Source of the DNA: Segatella cerevisiae
Lineage (GTDB): Bacteria > Bacteroidota > Bacteroidia > Bacteroidales > Bacteroidaceae
DNA: 64,000 bases
NCBI RefSeq assembly: GCF_024054555.1
Contig: NZ_JAMXLY010000013.1
Coordinates: 1-64,000 of the forward strand
Direction of reading: 5' to 3'
Below the pieces are notes generated by a model that worked only from the letters and a program-made list of their open reading frames with translations, did no database searches and was not told where the DNA came from. Below are positions 28,687 to 37,867 of this stretch, piece by piece. Each line of letters begins with the position of its first letter. Positions within the stretch are counted from its first letter, which is position 1. A program made the translations under genes and the position numbers.

Positions 28687-28988
28687 TAAATAAAGATAAC
28701 AAAGTTGACAATCAACGCTAAAGCAAAAGATTTGATACCGTATTGACCGAATTTAGATTTACACGTGAATGATGAGTTTTTCTCATTGAACTGAAAGTGC
28801 CGGACAGATGGTTTTGAATAGAAAAGGACAGAGTAGTTCTCCTTTCCCTTTTTGTAGCTCAGCAAATAAACAAATGGAAGTAGCGTGTTTTCAGATAGGG
28901 TAGAGTAAGGATACTATTAATTTACATAGAATAATAAAGATTTTATTTTAACTAACCTGGCCGTGAGGCCATAAAAGGAAATTTAGAC
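28687..28988. other. Intergenic region before the pseudouridine synthase gene
   Basis: 302 bases. Just before the next gene (about 28960-28972) GGCC..GGCC forms a small hairpin that could lie in the 5' leader. No promoter box or terminator was recognised with confidence. Confidence 0.35.
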
Positions 28989-30566
28989 ATGGATTCAGAA
29001 GAAAACGAAAACAATCTTAAAGACGCGTCTGCAACAAATAACAATAGCAGTCGTAACAATAACGATAATAGTTCAGATAACTATAAGTCGTCAGATAGTG
29101 CTCAGAATAACTATCGGGGAACAGGGCGTCCCCGTCCCCGTATACATGTTCAGAAAGCTTATAGCTCAAATCGAGGCGGTAATGGCAACCCGTCGGCTGA
29201 AGGTGGTGGGTTCATGCCTGAAGGTTTTGGCAATGGACTCCAGAATGGTCAGGGTGGCAACTCTGACTACCAGCAGCACTCGGGTTATTCTCCAAGAGGG
29301 GGAGGGTATCATTCCTCCAGAGGAGGCTACAATAACAATAGGGGCGGTTACAGCTCCGGTGGCTATAATGGCAATAGAGGAGGCTATGGAAATCGTGGCA
29401 ATTATCAGCCCCGTCAGCAAGGTGGCTATCGCCCGAGATATAATAATGGTGGTCCTGACGAAGGTGGCTATCGTCCGCGTTATAACGCTCCTGAAGGAGA
29501 AGGAAACGGCTATCGTCCCCACTATAATAATAATTCTGACGAGGAAAACGGTTACCAGTCTCGTGGCGGTTACCAGTCCCGTGGTGGCTATCAGTCACGA
29601 GGTGGCTATCAGTCCCGAGGAGGATATAACAACAATCGTGGGGGATACTCCCGCGGTGGTGGCTATGGCAATCGCAACAGCGGCGGTTATGGTTATAATC
29701 GTGGCGGTGGCTATGGCAATAATAGAGGCGGCTATGGCAATAACAATTACCGTGGCGGCAGTCGTCCGCATTCCGATGACTACGATCCGAATGCAAAATA
29801 TAGCCTCAAGAAACAGATAGAATATAAAGAAGAAAATGTAGATCCTAATGAACCGATACGTTTGAATAAATTCCTTGCCAATGCCGGTGTTTGCTCCCGT
29901 CGTGAGGCAGATGAATTCATTCAGGCTGGTGTCGTGCAGGTGAATGGCAAGGTGGTCACAGAACTGGGTACGAAAGTCCTTCGCTCTGATGAGGTGAAAT
30001 TCCATGATCAGGCGGTTACCTTGGAGAAGAAGGTCTATATCTTGTTGAATAAACCTAAAGGCTACGTCACTACGAGCGATGATCCACAGCAGCGTAAGAC
30101 GGTGATGGATCTGGTTAAGGGGGCTTGCCCTGAACGTATCTACCCTGTCGGTCGGTTGGACCGGAATACGACAGGTGTTCTCCTGTTGACGAATGACGGG
30201 GACTTGGCTAGTAAGTTGACTCACCCGAAATTCCTGAAGAAGAAAGTTTATGCCGTCCAACTTGACAAACCTGTTACGGCTCATGACCTGCAGCAGATCG
30301 CTGACGGCGTTACCTTGGAAGACGGGGAAGTTCATGCTGATGCAGTGGAATATGCTGATGATAGGGATAAGACCAAGGTGGGCGTAGAGATCCACAGTGG
30401 CAAGAACCGTATCGTCCGTCGAATCTTCGAGAGTCTTGGCTATCGTGTCATACGACTTGACAGGGTGCTCTTCGCAGGTCTGACTAAAAAGAATCTCCGC
30501 CGAGGTGACTGGCGCTTCCTTACGGAACAGGAAGTGGATATGCTTCGAATGGGCGCTTTTGAATGA
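28989..30566 (+). CDS. RluB-type pseudouridine synthase with long RGG/Tyr/Asn-rich N-terminus
   Basis: A 525-residue protein. Residues 1-~275 are low complexity, rich in Gly, Arg, Tyr and Asn, with RGGY-type units and four perfect GYQSRG copies at 29550-29621. Residues ~288-335 are an S4 RNA-binding domain (IRLNKFLANAGVCSRREAD). The rest is the RsuA/RluB catalytic domain with GRLDRNTTG, where Asp391 is the nucleophile, and GKNRIVRRIFESLGY. It probably makes a pseudouridine in 23S rRNA. The tail resembles RGG regions that bind RNA and can phase-separate; this is inference. A terminator follows and asnS starts after it. Confidence 0.9.
   Translation: MDSEENENNLKDASATNNNSSRNNNDNSSDNYKSSDSAQNNYRGTGRPRPRIHVQKAYSSNRGGNGNPSAEGGGFMPEGFGNGLQNGQGGNSDYQQHSGYSPRGGGYHSSRGGYNNNRGGYSSGGYNGNRGGYGNRGNYQPRQQGGYRPRYNNGGPDEGGYRPRYNAPEGEGNGYRPHYNNNSDEENGYQSRGGYQSRGGYQSRGGYQSRGGYNNNRGGYSRGGGYGNRNSGGYGYNRGGGYGNNRGGYGNNNYRGGSRPHSDDYDPNAKYSLKKQIEYKEENVDPNEPIRLNKFLANAGVCSRREADEFIQAGVVQVNGKVVTELGTKVLRSDEVKFHDQAVTLEKKVYILLNKPKGYVTTSDDPQQRKTVMDLVKGACPERIYPVGRLDRNTTGVLLLTNDGDLASKLTHPKFLKKKVYAVQLDKPVTAHDLQQIADGVTLEDGEVHADAVEYADDRDKTKVGVEIHSGKNRIVRRIFESLGYRVIRLDRVLFAGLTKKNLRRGDWRFLTEQEVDMLRMGAFE
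29550..29621 (+). repeat. 18-bp in-frame repeat coding GYQSRG, four copies
   Basis: Four consecutive 18-base units encode GYQSRG inside the low-complexity part of the pseudouridine synthase. The units differ at synonymous positions (GGT/GGC, TAC/TAT, TCT/TCC/TCA, CGT/CGA), so the repeat is kept at protein level rather than being a recent DNA slippage. Confidence 0.9.
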
Positions 30567-30573
30567 TACAGAG

Positions 30574-30605
30574 AGAGCCGGCATTTCATAAAGGCCGGCT
30601 CTTTG
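30574..30605 (+). terminator. terminator after the pseudouridine synthase gene
   Basis: AGAGCCGGC (30574-30582) pairs perfectly with GCCGGCTCT, followed by TTT. It sits 8 bases after the stop and 22 bases before asnS. Confidence 0.75.
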
Positions 30606-30627
30606 TCAATTAATAGTTAAGAGAGAA

Positions 30628-32028
30628 ATGAAAAGAACAAAAGTTGTTTCTGCTTTAAAAGGTACTGACTTAGGAAAAGAAGTCAATGTAAAAGGATGGG
30701 TCCGCTTTCATCGGACGAGCAAGGCCGTTGATTTTATTGCTGTAAATGATGGCTCAACCATTAATAATATACAGGTTGTCGTCAGTCCTTCTGATTTCGA
30801 CCCGGATACGCTGAAGAAAATAACTATAGGTTCTTGTATCAGTGTCATTGGCACGTTGGTCAAGAGCAAAGGAAAAGGACAGGCTTATGAGATACAGTGC
30901 AAGAGTATCGAGATATATGGCCTTTGTCCTTCTGATTATCCCATGCAGAAAAAGGGGCAGAGTTTCGAGTATATGCGTAAATATGCTCACCTCCGCCTGC
31001 GGACCAATACCTTTGGCGCCGTTTTCCGCATTCGCCATCATCTGGCTATGGCTATCCATAAATACTTCGATGAGCATGGTTTCTACTATTTCAATACACC
31101 GTTGCTTACCTCTTCGGACGCCGAGGGCGCAGGGGATATGTTTCAGGTGACCACTTTGGACATTGACCATGATAAAATCAAACCTGGAGCAGAGGGAAAA
31201 ACAGATTATAGTGAGGACTTCTTCGGCAAGAAAGTGAACCTGACTGTCTCCGGACAATTGGAAGGGGAGTTGGGGGCGACTGCACTGGGAGCCATTTATA
31301 CTTTCGGACCGACATTCCGCGCTGAGAATTCGAATACCCCCAGGCATTTGGCAGAGTTCTGGATGATTGAACCGGAAATAGCCTTTCTGGATATGACCGG
31401 GTTGATGGATCTCGAAGAGGATTTCATCAAATTCTGTGTGAAATATGCTTTGGATCATTGTCAGGACGACTTGGCTTTCCTGAATAAGATGATTGACAAG
31501 GGGCTTCTGGAACGCCTGCAGTCGGTGCTGAAGGAGGATTTTGTCAGACTACCTTATACTGAAGGCATTAAAATCCTGGAAGAAGCTGCCAAGAATGGGC
31601 ATCACTTTGACAATCCTGTCTCCTGGGGTATCGATCTTGCCAGTGAGCATGAGCGCTATCTCGTGGAAAACCATTTCAAACGCCCTGTCATCATGACAGA
31701 CTATCCTAAAGACATTAAGGCTTTCTACATGAAGATCAACGAGGATGACAAGACCGTTCAGGGAACGGATGTCCTTTTCCCGCAGATCGGTGAAATCATC
31801 GGAGGAAGTGTCAGAGAGGCTGATTATGACAAACTGCTTTCTGAAATCCATCGCCGTCATATTCCGATGAAGGATATGTGGTGGTATCTGGATACACGGA
31901 AGTATGGTTCCTGCCCTCATGCCGGTTTCGGACTGGGATTTGAGCGTCTTGTCCTCTTTATTACAGGTATGCAGAATATTCGCGACGTCATTCCTTTCCC
32001 GCGGACACCGAAAAATGTGGAATTCTAA
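30628..32028 (+). CDS. asnS: asparaginyl-tRNA synthetase
   Basis: A 466-residue class II synthetase that charges tRNA-Asn. The N-terminal OB-fold anticodon-binding domain ([18 protein letters not shown]) is followed by the class II core: motif 2 ([25 protein letters not shown]) as separate short stretches TFRAENSNT and HLAEFWMIE, and motif 3 [10 protein letters not shown]. The asparaginyl-specific signature '[11 protein letters not shown]' separates it from AspRS. Its ATG is 22 bases after the upstream terminator. Confidence 0.95.
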   Translation: MKRTKVVSALKGTDLGKEVNVKGWVRFHRTSKAVDFIAVNDGSTINNIQVVVSPSDFDPDTLKKITIGSCISVIGTLVKSKGKGQAYEIQCKSIEIYGLCPSDYPMQKKGQSFEYMRKYAHLRLRTNTFGAVFRIRHHLAMAIHKYFDEHGFYYFNTPLLTSSDAEGAGDMFQVTTLDIDHDKIKPGAEGKTDYSEDFFGKKVNLTVSGQLEGELGATALGAIYTFGPTFRAENSNTPRHLAEFWMIEPEIAFLDMTGLMDLEEDFIKFCVKYALDHCQDDLAFLNKMIDKGLLERLQSVLKEDFVRLPYTEGIKILEEAAKNGHHFDNPVSWGIDLASEHERYLVENHFKRPVIMTDYPKDIKAFYMKINEDDKTVQGTDVLFPQIGEIIGGSVREADYDKLLSEIHRRHIPMKDMWWYLDTRKYGSCPHAGFGLGFERLVLFITGMQNIRDVIPFPRTPKNVEF

Positions 32029-32196
32029 ATAGGAAATTCAAATTTCCGGCCTTTCTAATGTTCAGATATCGGTCTGTGGCAGCGGAGGCAGGAGATTTCT
32101 AAAATGTTGAATAATGGCAGAGTACCTTTCTCCTTTTCTCTTTTAATAGATGTAAGAGCGGAGACGGGGACTTCTGACTACAAATAAGTAAATTTC

Positions 32197-33285
32197 ATGG
32201 GGAAAGTAATTTTAACGGGAGATCGTCCGACAGGGAAACTTCATCTCGGACATTATGTGGGTTCACTTCAGCGTCGCGTCCAACTTCAGAATCAGGGCGA
32301 CTATGACCGTATGTTTGTCTTTATGGCTGACGTGCAGGCTTTGACAGATAATGCTGACAATCCTGAGAAGATCCGGCAAAATATCATAGAAGTAGCTTTG
32401 GATTATCTTTCTGCCGGCCTTGATCCCGAGAAATGCACACTCTATATTCAGAGCCGGATTCCTGAACTTGCCGAATTGACAGTTTATCTGGAAAATCTGG
32501 TCAGTGTGAGCCGTGTACAGCGCAATCCTACTGTGAAGACTGAAATCAAGATGCGCAACTTTGAAGCGAATATTCCTTTGGGGTTCTTTTGCTATCCTGT
32601 CTCACAGGCTGCGGATATTGCGGCTTTCAAGGCAACGACTGTACCTGCAGGTGAGGATCAGGAACCGATGCTGGAACTGACAAGGGAATTGGTCCGCCGC
32701 TTTAATCAGATCTACGCTCCTGTATTGGTGGAGCCTAATATCATGCTCCCCGAGAATTCTTCTTCTCGTCGGTTGCCGGGTACGGACGGCAAGGAGAAGA
32801 TGAGCAAGAGTTTGGGTAATTGCATTTATCTGAGTGATGACAAAGATACGGTTTGGCAGAAAGTACGTTCCATGTACACGGACCCTTCGCATGTCAATAT
32901 CGATGATCCCGGACATCTGGAGGGAAATACCGTATTCACTTATTTGGATGCGTTCTCCTCAGAAGAGGATTTTGCCGATTTCTGGCCTGACTACAAAACT
33001 CTGGATGACCTCAAGGCTGCTTATACTCATGGAGGTGTGGGCGATATGAAATGTAAGAAATTCCTGAATAAGATCCTGAATAAGATGCTGGACCCTATTC
33101 GTGTACGGCGTCATCAATATGAGCAGGATATTCCGGAAATCTACAATATCCTGAAAAAAGGATCTGATAAGGCACGTGAAGTGGCTGCACAGACCATGGA
33201 TGAGGTTCGTAAGTCAATGCGGATAGATTATTTCGAAGACCAACAGTTGATTCAGCAACAGGCCGAGAAATACAAAGCAAAATAA
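32197..33285 (+). CDS. trpS: tryptophanyl-tRNA synthetase
   Basis: A 362-residue class I synthetase. The HIGH-equivalent is PTGKLHLGHYVGS and the KMSKS loop reads KEKMSKSLGN. The RLPGTDGKEKMSKS stretch (14 residues) and the use of PTG with LHLGHY are usual for TrpRS. It is followed by a clear terminator. Confidence 0.95.
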   Translation: MGKVILTGDRPTGKLHLGHYVGSLQRRVQLQNQGDYDRMFVFMADVQALTDNADNPEKIRQNIIEVALDYLSAGLDPEKCTLYIQSRIPELAELTVYLENLVSVSRVQRNPTVKTEIKMRNFEANIPLGFFCYPVSQAADIAAFKATTVPAGEDQEPMLELTRELVRRFNQIYAPVLVEPNIMLPENSSSRRLPGTDGKEKMSKSLGNCIYLSDDKDTVWQKVRSMYTDPSHVNIDDPGHLEGNTVFTYLDAFSSEEDFADFWPDYKTLDDLKAAYTHGGVGDMKCKKFLNKILNKMLDPIRVRRHQYEQDIPEIYNILKKGSDKAREVAAQTMDEVRKSMRIDYFEDQQLIQQQAEKYKAK

Positions 33286-33307
33286 GGTCTGAATGATAAA
33301 GACCGAT

Positions 33308-33341
33308 AAGGCTGTGTCTTGAATATGGACACAGCCTTTTT
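33308..33341 (+). terminator. terminator after trpS
   Basis: AAGGCTGTGTC pairs with GACACAGCCTT around a 9-base loop, followed by T5, 22 bases after the trpS stop. Confidence 0.92.
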
Positions 33342-33361
33342 GCATTTATGGGAAGGCTTGC

Positions 33362-33410
33362 CTGTCAGGGAGGAATTGTCTGTCAGGGAGGAATCGTCTG
33401 TCAGAGTGGG
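33362..33410. repeat. 18-bp tandem repeat, about 2.7 copies
   Basis: CTGTCAGGG starts at 33362 and 33380, with CTGTCAGAG at 33398; the units are CTGTCAGGGAGGAATTGT-like. It lies just behind the trpS terminator and is non-coding. Confidence 0.85.
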
Positions 33411-33537
33411 ATGGCTTGACTATTAAATGTGAATTTGTTTTCATAAAACTTTTAATCGTTTTTCAGAAAGGATGATATAAAAGACGAAAATTCGTTAAAT
33501 CGATAGCCTCATAATGGCTTATTGGAGAAAAAAGGTT

Positions 33538-33545
33538 TAACTTTG
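33538..33545 (+). promoter_or_regulatory. -7 box (TAACTTTG) for the metal-receptor pair
   Basis: TAACTTTGT lies only 5 bases before the GTG start of the next gene, so transcription would begin at or just after that codon. Either the mRNA is leaderless or the true start is different. Confidence 0.5.
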
Positions 33546-33550
33546 TTATC

Positions 33551-33904
33551 GTGAATTTAGGCAAAAGACGACAACGTATCGCTCAGTTGCTGCTGGCCGT
33601 GTTTGTACCGGTCCTGCTTCTGACTATCACACACTGTCATACAGAGGTGGAAAAGCCTGCTGCACCTTGTGTGCTCTGCCTGCATCATGTGCCTCATACT
33701 GATCTCTCTTCGGGTGCTTTGCTGGCATTGCAGAACTGCGTTATCTGCCATTTCTCCGTATTGCCCTATATCATACCAGTATTGATAGGGTTTATTGCGG
33801 TGGCATTGTCGCTTTCTATTCTCTTTTTCAGAAAGAAAATAGATTATCTTTTTGTCTATTCTCCCAAACTTCATTCCAGAGCACCACCGTATTTGATATT
33901 TTGA
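33551..33904 (+). CDS. small Cys/His-rich membrane protein next to a TonB receptor
   Basis: 117 residues from a GTG start. Two hydrophobic segments (about residues 10-28 and 70-95) flank an outward loop holding HCH (about residue 28), CVLCLHHVPH and CVICHF. These CxxC and HxH groups look like a metal site. I do not recognise a named family. It precedes the TonB-dependent receptor by 64 bases on the same strand, behind one promoter box, so a shared role in metal handling is plausible. The start codon is uncertain because no ATG lies nearby and the promoter box is very close. Confidence 0.6.
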   Translation: MNLGKRRQRIAQLLLAVFVPVLLLTITHCHTEVEKPAAPCVLCLHHVPHTDLSSGALLALQNCVICHFSVLPYIIPVLIGFIAVALSLSILFFRKKIDYLFVYSPKLHSRAPPYLIF

Positions 33905-33968
33905 TCAGTTTTTTATTAGGGACTGTGAGAGCCCTTAATGTCATTTCTTCAAAATATAAATACGAAAT

Positions 33969-36344
33969 ATGAAAGTATTGAATTTAATATTGTCACTGTT
34001 GTGCTTTGCCATGACTGTGACAGCAGAACCTGTAGGTCAAAAAGTCCAACTCCAGGGTACTGTGACTGATGCCGTAGATGGCAGTCCTCTTACGGGAGTC
34101 GTGATTTCTATTCCCAGTCTCAACAAAAATGCGGTAAGTGACAGTAATGGGAAATACATTTTTAATGATCTTACTCCATGTAAGGCTTTAGTCCAAGTCA
34201 GTTATCTGGGACATCAGACTCAAACTAAGATGGTCGATTTGACCAAAGTGTCGAATCTGGACTTTGTCATGAAAGAAGCCAATGCAATGATCAATGAGGT
34301 TGTCGTGACCGGCATCTCAGGGAATACGTTGAGTAAGAATTCTCCTATGCCTGTCGCAGTTTTATCTGCTGAGCAGTTGCAACTTACTTCTTCTACCAAT
34401 ATCATCGATGCCTTGTCCAAGGTGCCTGGCGTATCCCAGGTAACGACTGGAGGCGGAATTTCCAAACCTGTTATCAGGGGTTTGGGCTATAATCGTGTCG
34501 TTGTTGTCAATGACGGTGTTCGTCAGGAAGGCCAGCAATGGGGTGATGAACATGGTATAGAAATTGATCCTCAGACGGTTGGCTCTGTAGAAGTGTTGAA
34601 GGGCCCTGCAAGTTTGATGTATGGTTCAGATGCCATGGCCGGTGTGGTGATTTTCAATCGCGACCCTTTCATGCCTGAAGGAAAGATGATGGCTCAGGTC
34701 GGTTCGGAATATCAGACGAATAACGGTTTATTTGATTATACCGTCGATTTTGCAGGTAATCAGAAGGGGTTTGTCTGGAACGGCCGCTATAGTGATAAAA
34801 TGGCTCATGCCTATAAAGACAAATATGATGGTTATGTGCTCAATTCCCAGTTCCGTGAACGTGCTGCCAGTGCTGTCATGGGATATAATGGACCTAAAAG
34901 CAGTACGCTGCTTACTTTAAGTTATTATCACCTGACACCGGGTATCGTGGAAGGGGATCGTGATGAAACGACCGGTCAATTCCTGATGCCGTATAATAAT
35001 AATGGACAGGAAGACGAACGTATTGCTACTGATCATGAACGGAAAACATATGGTAGGGGAATGCCTTATCAGCAGATCCATCATTATAAGGCTGTACTGG
35101 ACAATACCATCTTTCTCGGTAGCGGACAGTTGAAGACTTTGATTGGCTATCAGCAGAACCGTCGCCAGGAATTTGAGAACCCGGTAACCCCCAATACTTG
35201 CGGGTTGTATCTCTTATTGCATACCGTCAACTATGATTTCCATTATCAGTCTCCGGTCTTCAATGGGTGGAGCATGGCGACAGGTATCAACGGAATGTAT
35301 CAGAAGTCTGTCAATAAAGGTTCGGAATATCTGATACCTGCATACCGACTTTTCGATTATGGCGTGTTCGCTATGGCTGACAAGGACTTGGGTGATTTCC
35401 ATTTCAGTGGTGGCTTACGCTATGACCAGCGTCATCTGCACAGCGATGCTTTGACGGATGACGGCAAACAGCGTTTTACTTCTTTCAAACATGACTATCA
35501 TGGAGTGACCGGGAGTTTGGGAGCAACATGGAATGCTACCAGACAATTGAACGTGAGGTTGAATCTCTCTCGGGGATTCCGTGTTCCGACAATCAGTGAA
35601 CTCGCCTCTAATGGTGTTCATGATGGGACTGTTCGTTACGAACTCGGACAGAAAGGTCTGAAACCGGAGAACAGTTGGCAGGTGGACCTTGGCTCTGACT
35701 ATACTTCTGACATCGTTTCCGCTCAGGTTTCTCTGTTTGTCAATCGGATCAACCATTATGTCTTTTCGAGAAAGTTGACTGATGCAGATGGAAAACCCGT
35801 GATTACTGATGGCTTTGATACGTATCAGTTTGCTGCCGGTAATGCGTGTCTGTCAGGCGGTGAACTCAATATTGACATTCACCCGGTTGAGGCTTTGCAT
35901 TTTGAGAATGACTTCTCTTATGTCAATTCCATACAGTTACATCAACCGAAGGAATCAAAATATCTTCCGTTTACTCCTGCTCCTCGTTGGAATTCTTCCT
36001 TGCATTATGATTTTATCAGAGACGGACGTGTCTTCAACAATCTTTTTGCAGGAATAGACATGGAGTGTGACTTTAAGCAGACCCATTTCTATGCAGAGGG
36101 CGGAACCGAGACAGAGACACCTTCCTATACGTTGTTCAATCTTTCTGCAGGAACTGAAATCCGTAACAAAGGTAAGAAATTGGCTTCTATTGTCTTTTCT
36201 GCGAACAACATCTTCGATCGGGGCTATCAAAGTCATTTGAGCCGTCTGAAATATGAGGATGTCAATAATTACACCGGTAGAACAGGTGTATTCAACATGG
36301 GACGTAACTTTGGAGTCAAAGTCTTAGTGCCTATTGCTCTCTAA
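33969..36344 (+). CDS. TonB-dependent outer membrane receptor, ZnuD-like
   Basis: A 791-residue receptor. The signal peptide ends near TAEP (residue ~20), a carboxypeptidase-D regulatory-like domain covers ~28-105, and the TonB box/plug begins near NEVVVTGISG. The plug stretch KPVIRGLGYNRVVVVNDGVR with GDEHGIEIDP recalls the ZnuD/CirA-like receptors for zinc or similar ions. A 22-strand barrel follows, ending in an aromatic-poor VPIAL. It imports a TonB-coupled substrate across the outer membrane. A zinc role is inferred from the plug pattern and the Cys/His-rich neighbour; iron or copper remain possible. A strong terminator follows. Confidence 0.82.
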   Translation: MKVLNLILSLLCFAMTVTAEPVGQKVQLQGTVTDAVDGSPLTGVVISIPSLNKNAVSDSNGKYIFNDLTPCKALVQVSYLGHQTQTKMVDLTKVSNLDFVMKEANAMINEVVVTGISGNTLSKNSPMPVAVLSAEQLQLTSSTNIIDALSKVPGVSQVTTGGGISKPVIRGLGYNRVVVVNDGVRQEGQQWGDEHGIEIDPQTVGSVEVLKGPASLMYGSDAMAGVVIFNRDPFMPEGKMMAQVGSEYQTNNGLFDYTVDFAGNQKGFVWNGRYSDKMAHAYKDKYDGYVLNSQFRERAASAVMGYNGPKSSTLLTLSYYHLTPGIVEGDRDETTGQFLMPYNNNGQEDERIATDHERKTYGRGMPYQQIHHYKAVLDNTIFLGSGQLKTLIGYQQNRRQEFENPVTPNTCGLYLLLHTVNYDFHYQSPVFNGWSMATGINGMYQKSVNKGSEYLIPAYRLFDYGVFAMADKDLGDFHFSGGLRYDQRHLHSDALTDDGKQRFTSFKHDYHGVTGSLGATWNATRQLNVRLNLSRGFRVPTISELASNGVHDGTVRYELGQKGLKPENSWQVDLGSDYTSDIVSAQVSLFVNRINHYVFSRKLTDADGKPVITDGFDTYQFAAGNACLSGGELNIDIHPVEALHFENDFSYVNSIQLHQPKESKYLPFTPAPRWNSSLHYDFIRDGRVFNNLFAGIDMECDFKQTHFYAEGGTETETPSYTLFNLSAGTEIRNKGKKLASIVFSANNIFDRGYQSHLSRLKYEDVNNYTGRTGVFNMGRNFGVKVLVPIAL

Positions 36345-36378
36345 TTGGACAGATCTTAGAATAGCTTTCTTTTATTAT

Positions 36379-36414
36379 AAAGGGCAGGAATATCTTATAT
36401 CCCTGCCCTTTTTT
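36379..36414 (+). terminator. terminator after the TonB receptor
   Basis: AAGGGCAGG (36380-36388) pairs with CCTGCCCTT (36402-36410), with further pairing in the loop, followed by T6. Confidence 0.92.
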
Positions 36415-36593
36415 ATTATAGATACCTGTTGGCATAATTTGTCCGGAGTACATTTAACTCTCCTAATCGGTCGTTGACTAATGGAATCGAGTGATATTGC
36501 AAATAGTCTGGTTCTTGCAGGGATCATGGAAAACTGGTCTGCAGTTGGTTTTGCATCATTACGGAAAATGATTTTACTCTCGTCTGACAGAGT

Positions 36594-36894
36594 TTGACGT
36601 TTTTCGTTCCTGTCGGTGCACGTCTTTGTATCTGAAGATGCACGTCCTTTCATGTCGTTGGTACTTATCCATTCATTGTGTGCTGTACGACTATACGTTC
36701 TGTTCACCGTTTTATCAGGTTCTGTTGATGAGTTCCATGAGGTTTTATTGATAAGTTTTATGAGGTTCTGTTCACGTGCTTTATGAGGTTCTGTTCACGT
36801 ACGTCCTTACACTGTCAAGACGTACGACATGAGCCCCTAATAACGTACGTCCTTACACCCTAATAACGCACGTCAACAGATTAACATAACCGTT
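36594..36894. repeat. Degenerate array with 22-23 bp period (ACGT-centred)
   Basis: About 13 units in strict 22-23 bp register. Clearest are TTTATGAGGTTCTGTTCACG at 36757 and 36780, with diverged versions at 36711 and 36734, and GTCCTTACAC at 36803 and 36849. Units ending ACGTAC close at 36802, 36825 and 36848, and the next ends ACGCAC at 36871. Upstream, TGCACGTC at 36617 and 36639 keep the phase. It is non-coding and lies between the TonB receptor and the peptidoglycan block. Confidence 0.8.
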
Positions 36895-36916
36895 TTGTCC
36901 ACCAAAAGCCCAAATA

Positions 36917-36966
36917 GGGAACGAGGAGGGAACGTACAGGGAACGAGAAGGGAACGGGAGGGAACG
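36917..36966. repeat. Five GGGAACG boxes at 10-11 bp spacing
   Basis: GGGAACG starts at 36917, 36928, 36939, 36950 and 36960, that is one helix turn apart. It directly follows the 23-bp array. Confidence 0.9.
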
Positions 36967-37231
36967 GATTTGTTTTTGACTTGTCCTTGATTTGTCTCTA
37001 CGACAGAAATGCTGAGGAGCAGGTGGTGATTACCGGTTACTTGGTCGGCAAGTGGCGGTATATTGCAACTCTCAGCAGAATATTTGATCTTTTGTTTGTT
37101 GCGTTTTCAAGTCATCGTATTTTTGGAACTAAAGGCAGATCTTCTCTTGTTTTCTCAAGAGGTTATCCCCGTTATCTGTGATAAAACTCATCGATATTGC
37201 AGGGAGATAAGATTTGAAAACCGGGATGTTG

Positions 37232-37867
37232 TCAAGGTAGACCCAGTATTTTCTTCAGTGCCGTTACCCATATTGCATAGCCCTTTTCTGTCAGATGAAG
37301 GCCGTCGACAGTCAGTTCCGGTCGCATGACATTTGAGTCGGGTAGGGTGAAAAGCGGGAAAAGATTGAGGAAGGAAACGCCTTTTTCTTCTGCCTTCTGA
37401 TGGAGCAGTGTATTGACTTCAACGACTGTATCGGTCTTCCTCTCCAGAAGTTTCCATTGATGGAAACTCACATTGATCGGAAGTAAACTTTGCAGTAGGA
37501 CTTTCGTACTAGGAGACTGCCGGCGTATTTCAGCGCATATCCTGAAGATACCATTCGCCACTTCCTGCGGTTCATCATCGTGTGAAATATCATTGATGCC
37601 AGCGAGAAAGATGATGGCAGTCGGATGGAAAGGCAGTACCTGATAGAGCCGGTCATAGATGCCATCCGTATCATCGCCTGCAATCCCGCGATTGATATAT
37701 GGCCCCTCATCCCTGCCTAATAAGCGCTTGTTCCAGTTTCCTCCGAATTGCGTCAGGCTGTCGCCTAACATGACTGTATCAGTAGGTCTGATCGGGGGCT
37801 CGGAATCAAACTGTTTTTTCATTTCCTGATACGAGTCACAATAGACGTGTCCGTTGTTATTTGTCAT
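37232..37867 (-). CDS. SGNH/GDSL hydrolase
   Basis: 211 residues from the ATG at 37867 (MTNNNGHVYC); longer in-frame starts lie inside murQ and are less likely. The nucleophile Ser37 is in MLGDSLTQ, the oxyanion Asn92 in AGIND, and Asp188/His191 in DGLHL, so all four SGNH blocks are present. No signal peptide is visible, so it is probably cytoplasmic. It overlaps the murQ 3' end by 11 bases and closes the peptidoglycan operon. The context suggests removal of O-acetyl groups from salvaged amino sugars, but this is inference. The preceding 890 bases have no minus-strand terminator. Confidence 0.82.
   Translation of the reverse strand: MTNNNGHVYCDSYQEMKKQFDSEPPIRPTDTVMLGDSLTQFGGNWNKRLLGRDEGPYINRGIAGDDTDGIYDRLYQVLPFHPTAIIFLAGINDISHDDEPQEVANGIFRICAEIRRQSPSTKVLLQSLLPINVSFHQWKLLERKTDTVVEVNTLLHQKAEEKGVSFLNLFPLFTLPDSNVMRPELTVDGLHLTEKGYAIWVTALKKILGLP

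Noticed and set aside
29098..29820. Long open frames in the other frames of the Gly-rich region
   Set aside because: Low-complexity coding sequence leaves the other frames open by composition; they lack start context and domains.
33480..33545. Zur-type operator before the ZnuD-like receptor operon
   Set aside because: Some short palindromic bits are present, but none matches a convincing regulator site.
36594..36894. CRISPR array
   Set aside because: There is no identical repeat with unique spacers; the whole sequence is a degenerate 22-23 bp series and no cas genes lie nearby.
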